Shown here piece after piece: positions 12,653 to 23,542 of a DNA stretch of 64,000 nucleotides. A program made the position numbers and the translations under genes. The notes beneath the pieces were generated by a model. It did no database searches. It was not told the origin of the DNA and was given only the letters and a program-made list of their open reading frames with translations. Position 1 is the first letter of the stretch. Each line of letters begins with the position of its first letter. Origin of the DNA: Henckelia pumila (lineage: Eukaryota > Streptophyta > Magnoliopsida > Lamiales > Gesneriaceae). The stretch is taken from assembly GCF_033568475.1 (NCBI RefSeq), contig NC_133122.1, forward strand, positions 11,436,201 to 11,500,200, in the 5' to 3' direction.

Positions 12653-14871
12653 TCAAGGTGGTTTATCCACCGTCTGTGAAAAACTCGAATCAGTCCGGCA
12701 CTTGCATGCTACACCATTAAAGAATTTGTGCACTTGACCAATTCCTGCAGACAACTGCACCTGCTGACATGCATCAATTTCAACACCAATCATATCAATC
12801 AAATGAATAGCAGAACAAGTTTTTAAAATTGGGCTTTCAGGAGCCGGCTTAAACACAGTAAAAATTACTTGTTCATCGTTCAATCTCAGCACCAACTCTC
12901 CTCTCTCAACATTAATCAATGCCCTACTAGCAGCAAGAAAAGGACGTCCTAAAATCAGGGGAACCTCTAATCCTCTTCCATGTCAAGGATAACAAAGTCT
13001 ACAGGATAAATTAAATTATCTATCTTGACTAGGACATTCTCCACTATCCCCCTCGGGTATTTAATAGATCCATCAGCAAATTTAAGAGAGATAGCAGCAG
13101 GTTCTATATTTTCAACACCTAGTTTTCGAGCAATAGAATTTGGCATTAAATTTATACTCGATCCTAGATCACACAACACATTATCAAAAGACAGACTTCC
13201 AATATGACAGGGTATAGAAAAACTCCCTGGATCATGAAATTTTGTTGGAAGCTTCTTTTGCAACACCGCCGAGCACTCCTCCTTCATTGTGACTTGCGTA
13301 AGATCATTCAGCTTCTTTTTATTTTTCAGCAAGTCTTTCAGAAACTTTGCATATCTCGGCATCTGAGCTAAAGCATCTGCAAAAGGTATGTTAATATGCA
13401 GTTTCTTGAAAATTTCAAGAAACTGTTTAAATTGAGAATCAAATAATAGTTGCTTAGCTCTAAGAGAGAAAGGTAAAGTAGATAAATCAACATTTTCATT
13501 AACTTCAAATTTCGAAGTCTTACCTTTCTTACCTGCCTTGGAGGAATTTTCAACACGCACATCCTCCATAACTTCTGCACTTTTCGGCCCCTCCATGGTC
13601 TCTTCTTCGTCCATCTGCTTCTCCTCAGACTGTTCAGATTGTGATCTCGTCAATACCATAATTGCATTCATGCCTTTGGGATTAAGCTCAGTGTTGCTCG
13701 GTAGAGATCCAGTAGGACAATTTGACAATTAGGAAGCAATTTGACCCATCTGAATTTCCAACCTCTGCATCATAGCTTCTTGATTTTGTAAGCGAGCCTC
13801 AGTACCCGCCACATATTTCATCATTATTTCCTCGAAGCTCGGCTTCTTCTCCTCTTGCTTGGGCTGCCAGTTCTGATTATAATTGTTGTTGTAGGAGTTG
13901 TACGGCTGTCGTCCTTGATTTCCCATAAAATTTACAGCATCAACTTCAAACAACTGCTGATCTTCTTTCAGATTCCCTTGTGCTGGCGCTGTTTTCATGA
14001 GTGCTACTTGATGTGTTAGAGCGTCGATCTTAGCATTCAGGGCCATCAAAGCATCGACCTCTAGAACTCCGGCCTTCTTTTCCTTCTTTACATCCGGCCA
14101 TCCAATGTTACTCTCCGCCATATTTCCAATGATCTCCCAGGCTTCAGCTGGCGTCTTCCTGAATAAGCATCCATTAGCAGCAGCATCCAGCATAGATCAA
14201 ACCGACTAATCGGTTCCGTTGTAGAATGTCTGGGTCTGCTGGATTTGAGTAAGATTATGCTGAGGACATGTCCTCAACATCTTTTTGAACCTGTTCCACG
14301 CCGCATGTAGAGATTCTCCCTCCTTTTGCTTGAAAGATATAATATCAGAGAATAACTTAGCCATCTTCGTAGGAGGGAAGTATTTCTTTAGGAATTCTTG
14401 GACAAGACCCGTCCAAGTAGTAATACAACCAGTCGGCAGATCATCGAGCCACTCCAAGGCTTCGCACTATAGAGAGAATGGAAATAACCGTAGTCTCACT
14501 GCATCAGAGGTTACCCCATTGAACTTGAATGTGTCGCAGATCAACAAGAATCGCTCCATATGAGCGTAAGGATCCTCAGTAGAAGTGCCTCCAAACCATG
14601 CTTGAAGTTGGATCATCTGAATAGTGGAGGGTTTAAGCTCAAAGATGTTCGCCTCAACAGCGGGGCGAACGATGCTGGATCCATAACCTTCAACTGGAGG
14701 CCTAATAAGATCCCAAACAGTGCGGTTGTCAACTTCTTCTGCCATCTCTTCCTCAAACTCAGAACTAAGTTCCAGATTAAGATCTCTCTTAGCACAACAA
14801 ATTTTTCTGAGTGTGCGTTCTATCTCCAAGTCGAGTGGTAGGAGATTTTTAAAAAATCTAGATCGACGCAT
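12653..14871 (-). pseudogene. Element B gag-protease, multiply broken
   Basis: The frame runs 14871 down to 12967 with in-frame stops, then shifts to 12919-12653. Gag features include the N-terminal ELKPSTIQMIQ segment, the retrotransposon gag core (WTGLVQEFLKKYFPP, GESLHAAWNRFKKMLRTCP) and MLDAAANG. The C-terminal half has the Athila-type protease region with CDLGSSINLMP, where DLG replaces the usual DSG. Interruptions are stops near 14467, 14206 and 14197, TAA at 13729-13731, TAG at 12967-12969 and a frameshift near 12966. Most stops can be explained by C-to-T change (CAG, CAA or CGA ancestors). Confidence 0.85.
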
Positions 14872-14985
14872 GCACTAGCAGACGAGTACCTAACAAACAA
14901 AAAGAAAATAAAAAAATTCAAAATTTTATTTAAAAAAAAAACAGTCTAATCTCAAGAGAAATAAAAATTCTGATATCATAAACAG

Positions 14986-15003
14986 TCCCCGGCAACGGCA
15001 CCA
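14986..15003 (-). other. Element B primer binding site (tRNA-Asp type)
   Basis: The minus strand reads TGGTGCCGTTGCCGGGGA a few bases inside the 5' LTR edge at 15010. It matches the 3' end of plant tRNA-Asp with one change (TGGTGCC for TGGCGCC), the primer used by Athila-type gypsy elements. Confidence 0.8.
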
Positions 15004-15009
15004 AAAACT

Positions 15010-16297
15010 TGACCGGTTATTTCGGTATGAATAAATTCTACTGGCAAGCGAACCAGGTCAAATTATAATAAAGTGGACAAAGGTCCAAGTGTCGAACCCA
15101 CAAGGACTGTATAAAAATGATTACCAAAATATATTTATTTCTACCTAATCTAGACTAATTAAAAGGATGATTTCAGATTTTTAACTAACAAATAAACTTG
15201 CAAATAAAATTAAATAAACCAAAAAGCAGCTGGAAAATTTGGATTAATTCAAATTCAGGAAAAGTTCAATCAAGAACACACGTAGGTATCAGACAATTCA
15301 TGTAACAAGCAGTCGATCTAAGACGTCAGACTTAATCTTAATTCACGGGAATTTTCCTAATTTGTTCGAAGGACTATTTCTAGAACAATCAAACCTATTC
15401 AAATATTGATGAACTAATTTTTCATAATTCTAATCAAATTTGAATGCATAAATTGCTGTGAAAATTCAGTAAACACCTAAACTGCATAATGAAACCAAAT
15501 TCTATTTCTAGTCAGTTTTACACTATGTTGATTATCGAAGTGATCAAAATCGAGACCTCCTCTGTCGACTTGGAATCGATTAACAAGCAAACAAATAACT
15601 GGCCAAGAAATTTGTAAGACAAATATAAATTCGATAATTAATAAAATCAAATCAAGTCTAAAAATCTCAAATAAACAAACGAGTTTTCTACATAAATTGT
15701 ATGGCCCAATCACGTGGCCTTGATCGAAAGAGAAAACTACTCAATAATAAACATGATTCAATAAATCAAGTTTAAAAACATAAAATAAAAATACTAGAAT
15801 AGAAGAAATTCTGAAGAAATTTGCTCCACAGCCGCCGTAAGCTTTTTCCGTACTCAAAAAGATCAAAAGTCTGTAAAAAGGGCATAAAAATTCTATTTAT
15901 AGGGCCGCCCAATTAGAATCCCTTAAAAATAATATTAAACTCGGAATTTAGGTCACGGACACGCGCGCGTGCGAGGAGGAGCCTCGCGCGCGCGGCTTCT
16001 CTACATCTCTCTGGAAATCTCTTCGGCGCGCGCGCGAGGCATGAGCTCGCCCACGCGTACCTCGCCCTGGATGCCTCTGGAATTCCCTTAGGCGCACGCG
16101 CGAGCAAGAGGCTCGCGCGCGCGCGCCTTGTATGCACAGAAATCCCAAATTTTTCTTAAATTCCTACAAAATTCAACCAGGTGAGTCTAATGCAAACACA
16201 TAACATAAAACATTAATAAAACTTACAAAAATAACTTAAATGCATGCAAACTAAACATAAAGTGCTATAAAATAATGCATACCAAACACACTTATCA
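15010..16297 (-). repeat. Element B 5' LTR
   Basis: It begins TGACCGG and ends CTTATCA, immediately followed by the TSD copy CCAAT. It carries the same alternating CG block as its partner (about 15960-16130). ORFs in that block (15913-16148) are compositional artefacts. Confidence 0.93.
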
Positions 16298-17716
16298 CCA
16301 ATCCATAACTGCCTCCACTTTCTTGGGATCCACAGATACTCTGTCTTTGGATATTATATGGCCCAAGAAGGTGACGCTCTTTAGCCAAAATTCACACTTC
16401 TTGAATTTGGCATAAAGTTCTTTCTCTCTTAGCGTCTGAAGATTGAGCCGGAGATGCTCTTTGTGGTCTTCTTCACTTGGTGAATATACGAGGATGTCGT
16501 CAATAAACACCACCACAAACTTGTCGAGGAACGGCTGTAATACTCTATTCATGAGGTCCATGAATGCTGCCGGTGCATTGGTTAACCCGAAAGGCATCAC
16601 CATGAATTCGTAATGCCCATACCTTGTCCGAAAAGCTGTTTTCGGAACGTCTTCTACCTTGACTTTCAATTGGTGATAGCCTGACCTTAGATCGAGCTTG
16701 GAAAAGACTGTAGCTCCTTTGAGTTGGTCAAACAAATCATCAATTCTTGGAAGTGGGTACCTGTTCTTGATTGTGATCTTATTGAGTTCTCGATAGTCGA
16801 TACACAACCTCATACTCCCATCTTTCTTCTTCACAAATAGAACCGGGGCTCCCCAAGGAGATGCGCTTGGTCGTATTTGCTTTTTATCCAACAATTCTTG
16901 CAGTTGCTCTTTTAATTCTTTCAATTCCGCTGGAGTCATTCGATATGGTGCTTTTGATATAGGTGCAGCACCAGGTTCTAGATTAATCTCAAATTCCACC
17001 TCGCGGTCACGAATTACTCCAGGGAGTTCTTCAGGGAACACATCCGGAAATTCTTGTACAACCGAAATCTCTTCTAATGCAAGTGTAACTTCTTCCTTTA
17101 CCTCACCTACTACGGCTAGGTATACGTCTTCTCCACTTTTCATAGCTTTCCAAGCTTGAGAAGCAAATAAAAGAGACTTCTGCTCCTTGGTTTTACCATG
17201 ATAAATGACTTCGTCGAGGTTTGAAGTTCGCAGTTTGACATTCTTCATGCGACAATCAACTAATGCATGATTATTTGCTAGCCAATCCATTCCTAAAATG
17301 GCATCAAATTCTACCATGTGTAGTTGAATGAGTTCAGCTTGAAATACGTGTTCACTGATGTTAATTACGCAATATCTGTGAACCCTATGTGTTTCAATTG
17401 TTTTGCTGGTGGGAGTTGCTACTCTAAAAGGTTCCACAAGCATCTCAGGAGTAAGCCCTAACTTCTTAGCAAACCTCTTAGATATAAATGAATGCGTAGC
17501 ACCACAATCAAACAACACATAAGCAGAAGTTTTATTGATTAAAATGGTACCTGCTACAACGTTATTTGCATTCTCGACCTCCTCTTGGGTTATGGCAAAA
17601 ACTCGGGTATTCGGCTTGTTCTCCTTTGGTTTATTCGGAGTAGAACTGCCTTTTTCCTCAGTTTCTTTCCCTTGTTTTGTGGACAATCTGCAATGCGGTG
17701 CCCAGTCTTCCCACAT
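16298..17716 (-). pseudogene. Element A protease and RT N-terminal part
   Basis: The frame begins in the gag-protease linker. The protease motif reads [13 protein letters not shown], where the usual catalytic DSG/DTG has Cys as second residue, followed by ILGMDWL. RT follows with [80 protein letters not shown] and the active-site FIDDILVYS. It stops at VEAVMDW, where B inserted. It lies in a different frame from gag, so a small indel near 17660-17690 has broken what is usually a single gag-pol frame in this lineage. Confidence 0.9.
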
Positions 17717-18666
17717 CCAAAACAGGCGCCACTTGCTCTACTGCATTCTCCGAAGTGTTTAAATCCACAGGTACTACATGTTTTGATTTCTTGATTGCTT
17801 GGTTTTGAAGGAGCGCTCTTGTTTGTTCCAATAAACTGATATGGTTTCTTGAATGGCTGTTTTCCTGTTGAAGATTGCCCCACAAGAGGTCTCTTGTTCG
17901 TGTTTTCGTCATCCCTTTGCTTGATATCGGTCCCAGCTCGAATTGCAGCTCCCATTAAATCAGCGAAACTTGTGGCATGGTATACTGCTAAAGCTGTCTG
18001 AATACGACTGCTCAAACCTCTTTTGAAATGGTGCATCTTCAAGACATCATCAGCCATGATAGTAGGAGCATACGTTCCAAGTGAATTGAATTTTGAAGTG
18101 TATTCAACCACTGTCATATCCTGAGTCCGAGTGAAATTTTCGAACTCACTTAATTTTTGCAATCTGACTTCCGCAGGATAATACTGCTTCAGGAACACAT
18201 CCTTAAATTGTCGCCACGTGATTGGACCAGCTGCAGTCATAGGTGGTGATACTGCCTCCCACCACTTGGCTGCTTTTTCTTCCAAGAAGGGTTTCACTAC
18301 GTCCACCTTAAACTCATCAGGAATCTCAAGTAAGCGAAGTTGAGTCTCGATATGCTTGAGCCAATTTTGGCCAACCTCAGGATCTGGATCTCCTTTAAAG
18401 GTTTGGGCTCGATTCTTTCTCAGTGACTCGTAATGATACTTCACCCCTTGCACCTGTTGTACTGCCTGTGGTGGTGGATTTCCATTGGCAGGCGGGTTTC
18501 CCAACCCTTGAAGGGTATTAGCCACAATGGCTGCTATAGCCGCTAAGTCAGCATGATTTAGGCCTAACCCTTGCGGTGGTGGTGGCGGCGGAGGGTTCCC
18601 TTCATTGTTGTTGTTGCGGATTCTATAGCGTGGGTTACGATTGTTGCGTACTGGTCTCTCGTCCAT
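17590..18666 (-). pseudogene. Element A gag (nucleocapsid)
   Basis: The 358-residue frame begins MDERPVRNNR at 18666. It has a Pro-rich stretch, then the gag core (KWWEAVSPPMTAAGPITWRQF, KQYYPAEVRLQKLSEFENF, MTVVEYTSKFNSLG). A nucleocapsid zinc knuckle ([14 protein letters not shown]) follows near residue 325, preceded by a Cys-rich partial knuckle. The frame runs off into an unrelated tail after the knuckle because of the indel near 17660-17690. Gag forms the particle that packages element RNA. Confidence 0.88.
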
Positions 18667-18883
18667 GTCCTACATACGTAAAAGTTTCTAATATTCTGAT
18701 AGATTTATGGATTAGAAAATAACTTAACAAGTTGGACACATAGGTAAACAAAAGACCATTCATTGAATTTTAGAATAACAACCGAATTGAAATAACAACT
18801 GATAGTTTTGGAATTGAAAGCAACAACTGAATTGGAAATAAGTGACAAGAAAACATAGCTGAATAAAAACTAATGCATCCATA

Positions 18884-19561
18884 CTAATCTAAGTCTATAA
18901 CTTCTCCATCCCCCAGAACATCGACGGGCACCTCCTCGACCTCTATTTCTTCCGGATCCTCCTCGGGTTCCTCCTCGGAATCCTCTTCTTGCAGTTGATT
19001 TACGGCCTGGAGTAGAATGGCATTATGATTATTCAAGTTTGCCACTGTACCCTGCAATTGCTGGACTTGAGCTTCCAGCTGCTGGATGCGATCTCGCATC
19101 TGTTGACGATGCTGCCCATGTTCTGCGCAGGACTACTGCCTCAACTGCTTCTCATGCTCCACTTGTTTAGTCAAGTAGCTAACAACACCAGACAGCTCTG
19201 CTATGGTGTCCTGTGTTGTCCCCAATCTTTCTTTCATCTGCTTATGCTCTATCTCAGCTGCCTCCATTTTTCCTTTTGTTTTGTTATTCTCTTCTTCAGA
19301 CTTAATTACTTGGTTGCGCAGAGCTTCTTCACGGAAGTGATTAAGGTCCATGTCATCACGGAGATATATGTTATCCCCCCCCCCAACTTGCTCTAACTCA
19401 TAGAAGTACTTGTTGGCCCTCTTCTCCCATTCTCGCTGCTCACGCCTAGCAAGGACAACCTTAGCGCAAAGTCGAGTAATCTTATGCTTCTGGTTATCAA
19501 TAACCAGTTGCTTCATGCGAAAGATGGAATGGGCACGGGTACGAGGAAAACTGGGCGCCAT
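18884..19561 (-). pseudogene. Element A extra coiled-coil ORF upstream of gag
   Basis: Two pieces in one frame (19561-19133 and 19132-18884) are separated only by TAG at 19133-19135, probably a changed CAG. Together they make about 225 codons. The first part is basic then strongly helical with heptad-like Leu/Ile/Val spacing (LGTTQDTIAELSGVVSYL). The second continues the coiled coil (IQQLEAQVQQLQGTVANL) and ends in a very acidic tail (EEDSEEEPEEDPEE). I recognise no enzyme domain. It sits between primer site and gag in the same orientation, in a different frame from gag. Additional ORFs are known in some plant gypsy elements, but I do not recognise this one; E and D have none in this position. 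Confidence 0.6.
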
Positions 19562-20007
19562 TTTCTGAAAGAAAACAAATGGAAAGTCAAGGCTTAGAAC
19601 AAAAAATCAGAAATCAGCAAATACACAACACATGAACAGTTTGCAATAATTAAAAACGAAACAGGACTGTTCGGAAAAATTTTCCAAAAAAAGAAAATTT
19701 TGAGATTTTTAATTGAGCTGATAGTATCGATTGTGAGGATCATGACACAATAGACGGAATTGGATTTCGAGTTTTTTATAAAAAGTTATAAGCATTCTAA
19801 ATCTTTCCTAAAACGGCAAAAACGCGATTTCGGAGACCTAAACGAAGGAATTCGGCCGAAAAACGAGTTACCTCATGGCAAAATATAATTTTGCGATGAT
19901 GTTGATTTGTGAGCTCGTTTCGGAGGGGACTACATTGGCCTTTTGGCCTCCTATGAGAAATTGCCAAAAATTTTCTAAGATATTCCCACCCGGATTATGA
20001 ACCTGGC

Positions 20008-20020
20008 GGCTCTGATACCA
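20008..20020 (-). other. Element A primer binding site (initiator tRNA-Met type)
   Basis: The minus strand reads TGGTATCAGAGCC, complementary to the 3' end of plant initiator tRNA-Met, 6 nt inside the 5' LTR edge at 20027. This fixes the element's orientation. Confidence 0.9.
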
Positions 20021-20026
20021 CAAAAA

Positions 20027-21271
20027 TGTCACGCCCCGTGATCGAAACGTAGCATCGGCGTTGTTAACAATTTTAAATCGTAAAACAACAAGCCATGTAG
20101 TGTATAAATAGCCTTTAACCAGTCTTTTACAAATCCAGAAATGTCTTTACAATATCAAAACATGACAATAACGGAAGCAAAATATAAACGATAATAAAAC
20201 TAGTAAGACTGCTAGCAATTCCATAATTTAGACTTGATCACCAACCCCAGAATGCGTGTTGCTCATCATCATCCAACTGTTCTTTGGTATCTGGGAAGGG
20301 AAGTAAGGGGGATAAGTGTTTTGGGAAACACTCAGCAAGAGAGGGCCAATCGTACATGCAAATGTCGAATATACATATATCTAGGAGTTCAAAGGAAGCA
20401 CGTTCCAACACATGTCGCAACATAAATCAGAACAAGGCAAAACTTGAAACTGAGTATCAACACATATCATGAATGAAACATAAACTTAGACATAGCACTG
20501 TTATTCATCTCGTTAATCATGGCTACTGATCAGTCCCTAATTTTTACTCCTCTAAGGGGGCGAGGCCTTAAACGGTTATTATAACCCACCGCATCAGGGC
20601 CATATAATAGCTTATCATGTTTTCAGAATTCCTTACCACTTCTTAAGTCGAATTCTAACAGTGCATAACAAGGAGTTTCATAGAATAAACATGTACGAAT
20701 TTCAAATAAGTATGAATCAGGCCATGTACGATTGAATTTTCACAAACAAGATCATGAACGCATTTAAAACATATATAGATATAAGCCCTCTTACTGTATT
20801 TGATTTATAAACAAATTGTGCAGAAGTATGAGTTGCTCGGTTCTGGACAGAAAATGAGGTTCCCTGATCAACTTTGGCACTGCTTCTCGGCTTAGTTTGC
20901 TGTAGGTGATTGCTTGAAACTGGAACAAGAAGTATGCTCGAATTTGGACAGAGTTTCTGCTCCAACACTTTGACAGAAGTCTACTCGAAAATGACAGAGC
21001 TGGAACCCGAAATGTGAAGTGGTGGGGCTCGAAATTTGTGTGATTTACTTGAGGTTTCTGCCACTTATTTATAGGAGAAAATCAACAGGTGAAGGGTCTC
21101 CTCATTCATGGCCAATAATGTTCATTAACAGCCATGATTCCTCATTATTTCAGCTGTTACAATCTCTTGGTTTCTAGCTGTTACAATCCTTGGCTGATAC
21201 ATGCAACATTAATCTGCATATTCATTGTGGCTGTTACAATTCTTGCCTATGACAAAAAACGTGGCTTCACA
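20027..21271 (-). repeat. Element A 5' LTR
   Basis: It begins TGTCACGCCCCGTGATCG and ends GGCTTCACA. It matches 6708-7951 with about 40 hand-counted differences. Its outer end is followed by CTA, the first three bases of the TSD, where D begins. Confidence 0.93.
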
Positions 21272-21274
21272 CTA

Positions 21275-22115
21275 TGTAGTAGCCCGGTTCCATTTTACAA
21301 GATTAAGTGATTTTAAACATGTTAGAAAATGACATATAATTTTAAAAGTGTCAAAACATGTTTAAGGAGTCCTTATTTGGTAAAAATAAGTGGAAAATCA
21401 GATTCGGAACGTCCGAAAATGATGGGGTAGGTCCCGGGGGTTCTTGGGGGCACAAAAACAGTTCGGAAACATGAGAAACAGTTCGGAGCTTCCGGGCAGA
21501 TCGGAGCTTTCGATCCTGAGATCGGAGCTTCAGATCTCAACCAAAAACAGGTGTCAAGGAGATTTAAACACGTGGCCAGATGCAAGAGATCGGAGCTTCC
21601 GATCTCGGCCGTCCAAAACGTGGCAAACATGCACCGATCGGAGCTTCCGATCAGGTGATCGGAGCTTCCGATCGTGGACTATAAATAGGGGTTCCGAGGG
21701 CCACAATTTCACACCAATCTCACATCTTCTCTCTCGGTTTTAGAGTATTCTAGGTGTTTTAGGGGTGATTCTAGCCTTCCTAGGCTTGGTCCGGAGGTTG
21801 GCGAGGCGCTCCAGGGTTACGGTGGAGTGGTGCCCAAGTTCTGGGGCAATCGTCATCAGTGGGCTGACGACGGACGCAGGTATAGCTCTGGCTCCTTATA
21901 GTAAATAGGGAGTATGCTATAGCATAGTTAAGGCTTTTAGAATAAAGTGGTAATGCATGAGTACTTTGCATTGTAGTGCGGACTATAGGCTTGGACATAG
22001 TGCTGGTCTAGCTTGCCTAATGTATGAGGTACGGAAGTATTATTCGAGATATCCAGATTGAGTATGCATGTATTATGTGTTTGCATGGATTATGTGATTG
22101 CATGTTTTATATGCC
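21275..22115 (+). repeat. Element D 5' LTR, first part
   Basis: This part runs from the TG terminus to the ATGCC target of element C; the LTR resumes at 31195. It matches 48807 onward. It contains an array of a quasi-palindromic 17-mer before a TATA-like sequence (TATAAATA, 21680-21687). The two parts sum to about 1427 bp. Confidence 0.92.
21482..21673 (+). promoter_or_regulatory. Array of GATCGGAGCTTCCGATC 17-mers in D LTR
   Basis: Copies lie at 21499-21515, 21520-21536, 21588-21604, 21636-21652 and 21657-21673, with a degenerate one near 21482. The 17-mer is nearly self-complementary around AGCT. The array ends 7 bp before TATAAATA. Position in U3 upstream of a TATA box suggests protein binding sites controlling LTR transcription; that role is inferred. 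Confidence 0.7.
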
Positions 22116-23502
22116 TGTTGTGAAATTTCCTCGCAAGTGTACGCGTGTCAAGTTTTAATATAGTGAATAATTCAGATATCGATCCCACAGGGAGTAAAAT
22201 GAAAATATTTAGTACTTGTAATTAAAATAGTCTAAACTTTGTCTAGAAAATTAAACTTTGAGAATTTTGCAATAAAATAAATAATCAGATGATTTAAAAG
22301 CAAGCACACCACTTTCAGATTAAAAATCAATCAGAGAAAAATGGTCTAGAGGTATAGATTTCACCTGGTTTCAACAACAATCAATCCTAATTAATTAATC
22401 TTCATGAATTCCAATCAATGAATAGCCAAGAACACTTACGTATATTATTTCCCTCTCCCGAGCAACAAATAATGTTTATCAACTACAATTAAATTCTAAT
22501 ATCCCTATTAAGAATTTATCGCAGTGATCTATCACAAAACAATGTTCTTTTTTAAAGCTCTGTTAAAATCATACACTCTCCCGAGCTGTATAAATAATTA
22601 ACAGTGTAGTTTCTAATGTCCTATTCAAAATCCCCTCTCCCGAGCAATGATTTCAAATAAATATAACAAATCAATTATTGATCAGATAATTGAAAAGACA
22701 ATCAATTCTAGAAAAAACAATTAATCTAGAAGAAATTCAATTCAATAAAATCAAGAATTCATGAAAGCTTCTACACCAGGTTCCATCCGACCTCTAGACT
22801 ATAAAAATTAGTTCATAATAAAATTTTGAAAACAATAAATAATAAATCCAAACATGTTCAGAATTAAATAAAAGATAAGAAACAAATCCGTCGTCGACGC
22901 CGTGTCCGAACTATCAAACTCCGTCTTCGTTCTTCAGATTAAGCTCCAGAAATCTTCTCAGGAAAATCACACGATCAAACCCTCTGATTTCTGTGTTATG
23001 AGTGTGTGGCGGCTCCTCCTCCTCTCCTCTGATAATAATCTCTTTTATATCGCTCATCAAAAGCCCACAAAAAGCCCAAGAATTTATTGCCCGAAATAAT
23101 TAAAATTTCCAAATCAGCAACAGGGCGGGAGCTTTAAGAACGGCGCGGGCGCGCCTTCAACTCGAACCCTTCAACTCGAAATTTCCAATTCTCGGATTTC
23201 AGAACTCTGCACGTTAGCTCTTGAAGAAGCGCTAAAGATAAGCGCTATCTTTGGCCCAATTGTGAAAAGCCCATTAACCTCTCCTGACTCTGTACGTTGT
23301 TTCCTTTTCTTTTCTTCTTTCTTCTTTTCTTTTCCTTTCTCTTCTAAACTTCTTATTTTTCTCCTCAAAATTCCATAATTCACAAAATCTCGATAATTTC
23401 CTACAATCACAAAAACAACACAATACCCACATAAATCTGTTCGAAATAAATATTTAACAATTAAAATCATATATAAATTAAGTGTATAAAATACACTTAT
23501 CA
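22116..23502 (-). repeat. Element C 3' LTR
   Basis: It matches 29802-31189 along its length. It contains GGCGCGGGCGCGCC and AGCGC-rich palindromes near 23125-23250, plus a pyrimidine run near 23290-23350. The ORF at 22902-23099 recurs in the other LTR at 30589-30786 and is not a gene. Confidence 0.93.
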
Positions 23503-23542
23503 AATACCCCCAAACTTAGACTTTTGCTAGTCCCAAGCAAAA
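23503..23542 (-). other. Element C hairpin plus polypurine tract, LTR-adjacent copy
   Basis: On the minus strand a perfect 7-bp stem (TTTTGCT with AGCAAAA, 7-nt loop TGGGACT, 23522-23542) is followed by GTCT and AAGTTTGGGGGTATT up to the LTR edge. It has the same architecture as the modules in element B. Confidence 0.75.

Larger units (their letters stand above)
10058..16297 (-). mobile_element. Element B: non-autonomous Athila-like gag-only element
   Basis: Two 1288-bp LTRs (TGACCGGTTATTTCGG to CTTATCA) flank about 3.66 kb. TSD CCAAT is perfect (10053-10057 and 16298-16302). The primer site is complementary to a tRNA-Asp 3' end, as in Athila. Only gag-protease is present; no RT, RNase H, integrase or envelope frame is visible. 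That is the layout described for TR-GAG elements. LTRs differ by about 23 positions by eye (near 1.8 percent), which fits insertion after A. Confidence 0.9.
6708..21271 (-). mobile_element. Element A: Tekay-like Ty3/gypsy chromovirus, interrupted by B
   Basis: This is a complete element by structure: two LTRs of about 1245 bp beginning TGTCACGCC and ending TTCACA, a tRNA-Met primer site, gag, protease, RT, RNase H, integrase and a chromodomain-like tail. The left flank TSD is CTATT (6703-6707). The right copy is CTA (21272-21274) plus TT (50225-50226), because element D inserted inside it. Without B the element is about 8.3 kb. LTRs differ by about 40 positions by eye, roughly 3 percent. Coding lesions (two nonsense codons in pol, a gag/pol frameshift, a nonsense codon in the extra ORF, and insertion B) make it defective. 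Confidence 0.92.

Noticed and set aside
15913..16148. Arg/Ala-rich ORFs in the CG block of element B's LTR
   Set aside because: They arise from alternating CG composition and have no domain; the equivalent block of the other LTR is the same DNA.
22902..23099. 65-codon ORF repeated at 30589-30786
   Set aside because: It is inside element C's LTRs; duplication reflects the LTR pair, not a gene family.
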